Below are positions 58,209 through 64,000 of a DNA stretch of 64,000 bases, one piece after another. The notes under the pieces are model-generated. The model was not told where the DNA came from and ran no database searches. It saw nothing but the letters and a program-made list of their open reading frames with translations. Location of the stretch: NCBI GenBank assembly GCA_963971285.1, contig OZ020248.1:23767873-23831872 (forward strand). The letters are read 5' to 3'. The DNA is from Astropecten irregularis. Lineage: Eukaryota; Echinodermata; Asteroidea; Paxillosida; Astropectinidae. Position 1 is the stretch's first letter. Each line of letters starts with the position of its first letter. Both the position numbers and the translations under genes were made by a program.

Positions 58209-58214
58209 AATAAA
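58209..58214 (+). terminator. NUP85: Candidate NUP85 polyadenylation signal
   Basis: AATAAA occurs 114 bases after the NUP85 stop codon and before the first downstream transposon, so it is the nearest canonical signal. Another AATAAA at about 59980 lies after a nested repeat and would give a long 3' UTR. Which one is used cannot be told from sequence. Confidence 0.4.
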
Positions 58215-58428
58215 GGACTTCACAAAAGCGTTTGGAATCGCAAAAAGGGAAACTTATCTACCTCCTCGTGCACGGCCCGAAGGACAGACTTTTGTCTTAT
58301 TTTTTACAAAGCCTTTGAAATTGTGAATTTGTTTCTCAGGATGATGATATTACAGACACCTCTCAGTAAAAGAATGAAACGTTTAATACTAAGACGATGA
58401 TGTCACAAATAGGGCAGGAACTTCATTC

Positions 58429-58797
58429 TTTAAAGGTATAGTACAGGTTTGGTAACATGCCCAAACCGAAAATAATGTTCACAGATTTACGTATAACTTT
58501 CAGGATATGACGATGGTCTGGTAGAGATATATTGTTCAAATATTTCTGCCTGAATTGGTGTATTTATCCAGAAATTAGTGAAACAAAGACCAAAAATAGT
58601 TTTGATCTCGGGGTCAGATCAAAACCATTCTTTATGTTTTACAAGATAAATTGAGTCGGGTTTTCGATATTTTCTTGTGACTCAGATGTCCGATTGAGCT
58701 CAAATATTCACAGGTTTATTATTACATGTACATGTTTGAGCAGACAAAGTGTGAGTGCTGTTCTTCGACCTTTACCAATCATGTATTATACCTTTAC
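58429..58797. mobile_element. TTAA-2 foldback MITE
   Basis: TTAA then AGGTATAGTACAGGTTTGGTAAC; right TTACCAATCATGTATTATACCTTTA, with the final A of TTAA mutated. Confidence 0.8.
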
Positions 58798-58975
58798 GAA
58801 GCAAGACAGTTTTTGTTTTACTTGCCAAGAGGTACTTCTGTGATAGAAACTGAAAAATCTATTGGAATAGGCTCCACGACAACAGCTACAAGCAAAATTG
58901 TCTTTTGTTGCCTTTGTGACATTTCTGCCCTGTACAAGTTCATTCAGAAATTTGGTGACTCTCATATGGTTTGCC

Positions 58976-59582
58976 TGGGGCTAATTTCATATATGTAGCT
59001 GCTTAAGCACAACATTTGCTTAAGCATGAAAAGTCTTCCTTGATCAAACAGGATTAACAACCAAATGTTCATGTGATGTTAACTGCTTTTGACTTGTATT
59101 CGGCCATTGTTTGCTGTGCATAACATTCACAAGGAGTTTTGGCTGGCATCGGCTGATTTTACGTACCAAGGTTTTTGGTGCTTAAAGGTGGTATCATACT
59201 TTAGTTTTTGTCAAAGAAATGCAGATTCATGGGCAAAAATAAATTATCAAGTCAGATACATTAACAGTCATCTGTGAAAATTTTTAGTCCCATGCGGTGC
59301 CAACTTTTTGAGAAAACAGTGAAAAACAGCCACATTATTTTTTAAAGTCTTTTCTCTTTTATTTTTGATCTTTTAAAAGATCAAAAAGATTTTCAGTCGT
59401 TGATTTACTAATTTCTGGATAAATACACCATTTCAGGCGGAAACAATTTTACGGTAGGTTTCTACCAGCATTATCTTCATACCCTGAAAGTTATACGTAA
59501 ATCTGTGAACATTTCTGTTTTGGTGTCTTACCAAAGTATGATACTACCTTTAAGCAGCTACATGTATATGAAATTGCCCCAG
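58976..59582. mobile_element. GGGGCTAATTTCAT foldback containing a nested MITE
   Basis: TGGGGCTAATTTCATATATGTAGCTGCTTAAG at the left is mirrored by TTAAGCAGCTACATGTATATGAAATTGCCCCA at the right; the host TTAA of GCTTAAGC is the insertion point of 59182-59552. Confidence 0.85.
59182..59552 (-). mobile_element. TTAA-1 foldback MITE nested in another foldback
   Basis: TTAA then AGGTGGTATCATACTTTAGT; right ACCAAAGTATGATACTACCT then TTAA. The host sequence on both sides ends in the same TTAA, a direct demonstration of TTAA target-site duplication. Confidence 0.9.
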
Positions 59583-60730
59583 GTTTGGTTCTTTGTTAAC
59601 TTTTGTAAGTAGGACCAGTATCAAGTTCATTCATTTGTTCAGTCCAGCCAAGGTGAAATAGTCAACTCTGTTCAGGCAGTTTTGGTCACGGGAGATTAAT
59701 ACATTCATGAATGCCGGTTCCTTAAATTAATATGCGTAAACCACAAAAACCTCAGTTATCTTAACCAGCACACATGACACTCTATAGTTGTACTTTTCTT
59801 CCAGTTTTAGAACTTTGCCTGAACTCCAAAGAAAAAAATACTACACCTTCCAAATCATTCCAAGACTTATTCCTGTATGAGAAAATTCTCCAATTTTCCC
59901 TGCCCTTTAAGAAGTATATAAGATACCTAATACCGAGCTTACATTTGCACAATCTTCAGGAACGCCCACTTTGTGGCGAATAAAACTTGAAATGTTTTGA
60001 TACTGCTTGTGGTATTTTTTTATACTGAGATGTACAATAAACACCTTTCTTTCTTCTGGCACCAGATCAGCGTTTTGCATTGTTGTTTTTTCATAATTTC
60101 TGAAGATGTTAATGAATACGACAAGATCATTTGTATTAAAGTTCTCAGTGTATAAAGCAACAGTGAAGTGTTTGTTGAGTAACTTGGTGTGATATGTTGG
60201 CGTGTTGTGTAATATTTCGTCTTATACTGCTTGATGACCGACATTGGCAGTTAGGACACATTATGAATATCCTTTCTCAATGAAAATATTAACTGGCATT
60301 ACATAATTAGCAACATCACAGCTATTGTTTAATACCCATGCTACTCTTGGGCATGGGGTTGGAATAGCATTTCATTTGACATAGAAATATCTGCTTACTG
60401 ATTTGGCTCATCATAAAAAAAAAATGTCTGGCAAGTTAGTGTCGCACCAATTATTTTTATTAGAACTGTGGGAGCCGTGTTATTGTGGTGTGGTATTTTT
60501 GAGTTTGGCCAGTGTCCCTGAAATATAAATAAAAATAAATTAATACCAAAAATGTGTGTAAATAGGTCAAAATATGAATGAAAATTCGAAAATTGCAGAC
60601 TACCCGGGCCTGTATAGTCTCCGTAAAGTAGAGATCGTTTCTTCTGTTTTCAAATACGTCGCACTTTATGTGTGGGCGTGTCGAACACGCGCGTAGTCTC
60701 AAATTCATAGGACGCGCGCGTTTGGTCTTG

Positions 60731-60780
60731 TGACGTCACTGTAGTATGCCAAAGTACGCGCGCTGCCATGTCGACGTCAC
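60731..60780. promoter_or_regulatory. CRE/ATF-type sites upstream of the unknown gene
   Basis: A full palindromic TGACGTCA at 60731-60738 is followed about 40 bases later by a near copy, CGACGTCACTG. The stretch is CpG-rich (several CGCG), unlike its surroundings. Such paired CRE/ATF sites are usual in proximal promoters. The first coding exon of the unknown gene starts about 160-200 bases downstream, which supports a promoter here. Confidence 0.4.
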
Positions 60781-60937
60781 TGTTTATGTAACACAAAACA
60801 ACCAAGAGGTAAATACTGCAGTCAGAAAACATTTTGCGCTCACTGTGTTCACATCAGCGATATCCGTATCTGCTCTCAGCGTTCGTTTACGATACTATAG
60901 TTTTGAAGTTTTGCAGAGATAGAAAGTTGAAGAAGAG

Positions 60938-63518
60938 ATGTTCGAGTACGATCAAAGAAAAGTCTCACAAGTTGCAGCCAACATCACCGTCAGAATCATG
61001 TATGTCATCTCAATAAAAGTCTCAATAAATACTGTACAATTTTAGAATCTTGTATGTAAAGCGCATTTTTACGGCACTCTTGCTCATTAAGGAATCTCAC
61101 GTGGGACTATAGGCCTAATCGTTGATCAGAAGTTGGCCTATTATAAAGTAATCTCACTTTGGGAACAGTAGTAATTATTGTTCGCCATTCCATCGTGTGA
61201 ATGTTTTTTTTTTTTGGAAAAGATGTGGTTCTGTAAGAATCGAATTTAACCAAGTGGAACATTAAATTAATTTGAAATGGAACAAATAATTAAGTCCAAT
61301 TCGTTATTGTTGGTTGATAAATGGCCTACCCTATCATTTTCTGAATAATTTTCTGTCTATCTTGCACACAGGACGGCAGGGTCCGAGTCGTCTTCCCCGG
61401 TCGCCGTGCCCAGGCCCAGTCAGGACGGCATGAAGACGCCGCAAGATGGGCCAATTCCAAGCATGGGATGCTTAAAGACACACGGCCCCGACTCGGCTCA
61501 GAGCAACCCCACACTCACACCGTCCAAATACAACAGGTGGGCGTTTCAACCAGTAGAAGAATTTGTGTCAAGCCCCGACACAAATTTTGTGTCCACCTTT
61601 GAGTGTGAACTTTTGAGAGCAATATCGACAATTTGGTATTCAGCAATTTCCGATAGGGATAACAAAAAGTGGGAAAAAGAGAGGAATCTCAAGCAAAAAT
61701 GGCGCGCCTCCATCAGCGTGCATGATTGACGTTTTCATTAATAAAATCACGGAGTCTTGTTTTATAGCTCCATGATAAAATGAACGTTCTTGCACATCAT
61801 ATTCAAATTGCGAAGACTCTGTTCACTTCACCTGCAAGAAACTGACACTATAAGACCAATAATGCAAGAGTCATAATACAATTTCACATTGTTTTTATTT
61901 TTGCAGGTGTAGAGCAAGCACTAACAATAACTCCTCCAACCTGTTGGGTAATTTGTGTCGGATGATCCGACGCGGCAATCGAGTTGCCCCGATACCGCTT
62001 CAAAGTTCCGGGGACCCACCATCACAGGGACTTGCTCCGGCCGCGGGGTCCCCGGATCACAAGGCCAATCTACCCCGATCGTCACCGATTGCGACCGTCA
62101 CGGGAGATGGGTGTTCACTGCGTCCAACCACGGGCCGTCTTCATCAAGGCCACGGCGCTCCGACCGGCAAGAGAAGATGGTTCTTTCGTCCGTGGCGGAC
62201 CACGGCGCGATCGGATGAAGATTCTATGACCTTCGACGGGGGCAAGTAAGTTGGAAAGATCAGAGTTTTCATGGAAATGCAATGTACTGTGATGATAATG
62301 TACATGGAGTGGAAAACTGGACAGTTTTATGGAGTCTTTCACTGGCGGCTGGGATTTCAAATGACAGATATAGCATCTTCAATCTTTGCAGAGTTTGTAA
62401 ATGAGTTGCTTAAAAGTTCATCACTTGGATGGAGTATACTGCGAACCATTCATTTTCAAAACCACGTGGGCACGTTGCCCACGGTGAATAAAAAAAGGAA
62501 AGGACGACGTTCAAATAGATCTATATTATCTCTTATAGGATTGGACTTAATGAGGGACAGCGAATATCCCTTTCCCACCAAGTTGCTCCCGTGGCCAACA
62601 ACATCAACCAGGCGAGCGCGCCTCTGTATAGCCAAGGACAAACAGGCCAACTGCCCAAGAGCAAAGCAGAAACTGATTTGTCATCGCTGGATACATCATC
62701 AGACGACCCACGAGAAAATATCAGACCAAAGAGAAGGCAGGGGAGAGCATACCAGTAAGTTTCAAGCCGATAAGTGTATAGGGATGTTAGAGATGCGTAG
62801 AGATGTTATGAGAGTCTGGAAGAAAATGGCAAAAAAATCTTTATCTGCCATATTGACTCCGAAGATGTCAAGCGCATAATTATTTCAGTCCCTGAATTTC
62901 GAACTGAGATCTACATTATTGATTGACTATCGTGATGAGTAGTGACACGCACCAGTGGTTGAAGGTATATTGGGTATCAAAACCAAAGTCATTGTTGACA
63001 ATAGAAGTTACGTAACCCAGCCTTACTCAACCTGGATTAAAGAAATCCCTTGAAACGCGGTTACCGCAGCGTCTACAAGCAACAATTCATTGAGTTTGCT
63101 CTTGCATGACTCAGAGCAGTGTATCACTTAACAGTAAACAAGCGATCATTGTCATGTTGGCACCAGGGCATTCCCGATGCTACTGGGCCGTCTTCTCGGA
63201 CTTCTCGTCGGCTGTTTTGGCAAGCAAAACACCGCATCCCCGCTAGAGGAGTCCCGGACTTCTACGACAAAACCAGGCCTACCCCGGATTCCTCATGATG
63301 AAGACCGAGATCTCCACGGCACCACCACCGCGGAACCGTCTGAGCCTACCGGGAAGATTGTAGACTGCTTCCCGTGTTCACGAACCGTACGAGTCGCTCA
63401 TCAAGAGCCAGCCCCCGTGTTCTGGATCGGAAGCCAGGATGACAGTAAACTTGGTACCGAAAGCACCATGGGACATGTCCTGTCATCAGAAAGTGGTGCA
63501 CAGCAAGGAAGCTACAAA
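60938..63518 (+). CDS. Uncharacterised Pro/Ser-rich protein, 5' part
   Basis: I do not recognise this protein. Five exons join in phase: 60938-60999, 61372-61536, 61907-62245, 62539-62754, 63167-63518. Each has a clear acceptor and GT donor, giving 378 codons, and the last donor (AAA/GTAAGT) shows that the gene continues past the window. The peptide starts MFEYDQRKVSQ. It is rich in Ser, Pro, Gly and Arg and looks mostly disordered. Landmarks: LLGNLCRMIRRGNR (about 90-103), a basic-aromatic patch KRRWFFRPWRTTARSDED (about 163-180), SSLDTSSDDPRENIRPKRR (about 236-254), a short hydrophobic run LLGRLLGLLVGCFG (about 265-278) and a Cys pair, DCFPCS. No signal peptide or catalytic motif is visible. 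It lies 2.8 kb downstream of NUP85 on the same strand, with palindromic TGACGTCA 200 bases upstream. The true start could be further upstream. Confidence 0.6.
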
Positions 63519-63542
63519 GTAAGTATGACATCCGATCTTGCA

Positions 63543-63899
63543 TTAAAAGTAGTATCATACATTGGTGCAATGAGAAGCAGATTCATGAGCAAAATTTTGC
63601 AAAAATATCAAGACAGATACAGTTACAGACATCTGTGAACATTTTAGTTCCATATGGTGCCCACTTTTTGAGGAAACAGTGAAGAACAGCCACAGTATTT
63701 CTTAAGTCTTTTCTCTTTTATGTTTGATCTTTTAAAAGATCAAAAAGATTTTCGGTCGTTGTTTTACTCATTTCTGGATAGATACACCATTTCAGGCGGA
63801 AAAATTGTAACGAGCATCATCTTCATACCCTGAACGTTATATGTAAATCTGTGAACATTTCTGTTTTGGTCTCTTACCAAAGTATGATACTACCTTTAA
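63543..63899 (-). mobile_element. TTAA-1 foldback MITE in the unknown gene's intron 5
   Basis: TTAA then AAGTAGTATCATACATTGGT; right ACCAAAGTATGATACTACCT then TTAA. It starts 24 bases after the exon 5 donor and is followed by a fragment of the CTTAGCAAATT / GAAATTGG foldback. Confidence 0.88.
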
Positions 63900-64000
63900 G
63901 ACAGAAATTTCATGCTTAGCAAATTTACGTGCTAAGCAGCTCTATGAAATTGGTCTTATTACATTCCAAGCCTCGCTTTATAACGATATTTGAAAGAAAA

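Larger units (their letters stand above)
58096..60937 (+). other. NUP85 3' UTR and upstream region of the unknown gene
   Basis: Contains the candidate poly(A) signal at 58209, a TTAA-2 MITE, a foldback with a nested TTAA-1 MITE, then single-copy AT-rich DNA to about 60600 with no coding exon, and finally the CpG-rich CRE-bearing stretch. Confidence 0.6.

Noticed and set aside
62271..62879. 202-codon open frame on the plus strand
   Set aside because: It runs in a different frame through the exon 62539-62754. The spliced frame there has matching phases on both sides and good splice sites, while this frame spans intron sequence and has no domain.

Overview
This is nuclear DNA from an animal. 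Genes are split into many short exons with canonical GT-AG introns, and introns and intergenic DNA are packed with short foldback transposons and tRNA-derived SINEs. Protein similarity to vertebrates is good, and the AT-rich introns are full of TACATGTA-type motifs. A marine invertebrate deuterostome fits best, and an echinoderm such as a sea star is my best guess; the species cannot be fixed from sequence alone. Nothing here is bacterial, organellar or viral.

Five genes are supported, all by manual exon joining with matching reading phases. (1) 887-23827, minus: the 5' part of WASHC2 (FAM21), the endosomal WASH-complex tail subunit, running off the left edge. (2) 26878-33616, plus: TSR3, the 18S rRNA aminocarboxypropyltransferase, complete in five coding exons. 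(3) 35699-42977, minus: ERCC1, the non-catalytic partner of the XPF nuclease, complete in ten exons. (4) 45429-58095, plus: NUP85 of the nuclear-pore Y complex, complete in nineteen exons. (5) 60938-63518 and beyond, plus: an unrecognised Pro/Ser-rich protein whose first five exons join in phase for 378 codons.

The layout is two divergent pairs, WASHC2/TSR3 around 24-27 kb and ERCC1/NUP85 around 43-45 kb. TSR3 and ERCC1 converge around 34-35 kb, and the unknown gene lies downstream of NUP85 in the same direction. The genes serve separate housekeeping functions (endosomal actin, ribosome modification, DNA repair, nuclear pore), so shared bidirectional promoters are a likelier link than a common pathway.

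The rest is largely repeats. Most abundant are palindromic elements of about 360-385 bp flanked by TTAA, in at least three related families and more than fifteen copies. There are also a 504-517 bp element with 5-bp target duplications, several other foldback families, two tRNA-derived SINE families, a LINE-like tail and homopolymer tracts. Several insertions are nested and give relative ages. The most notable items are the unknown gene, the TTAA hairpin families (including two copies facing each other in a TSR3 intron), possible alternative WASHC2 first exons, and the acidic-tail minisatellite that sets the TSR3 C-terminus.
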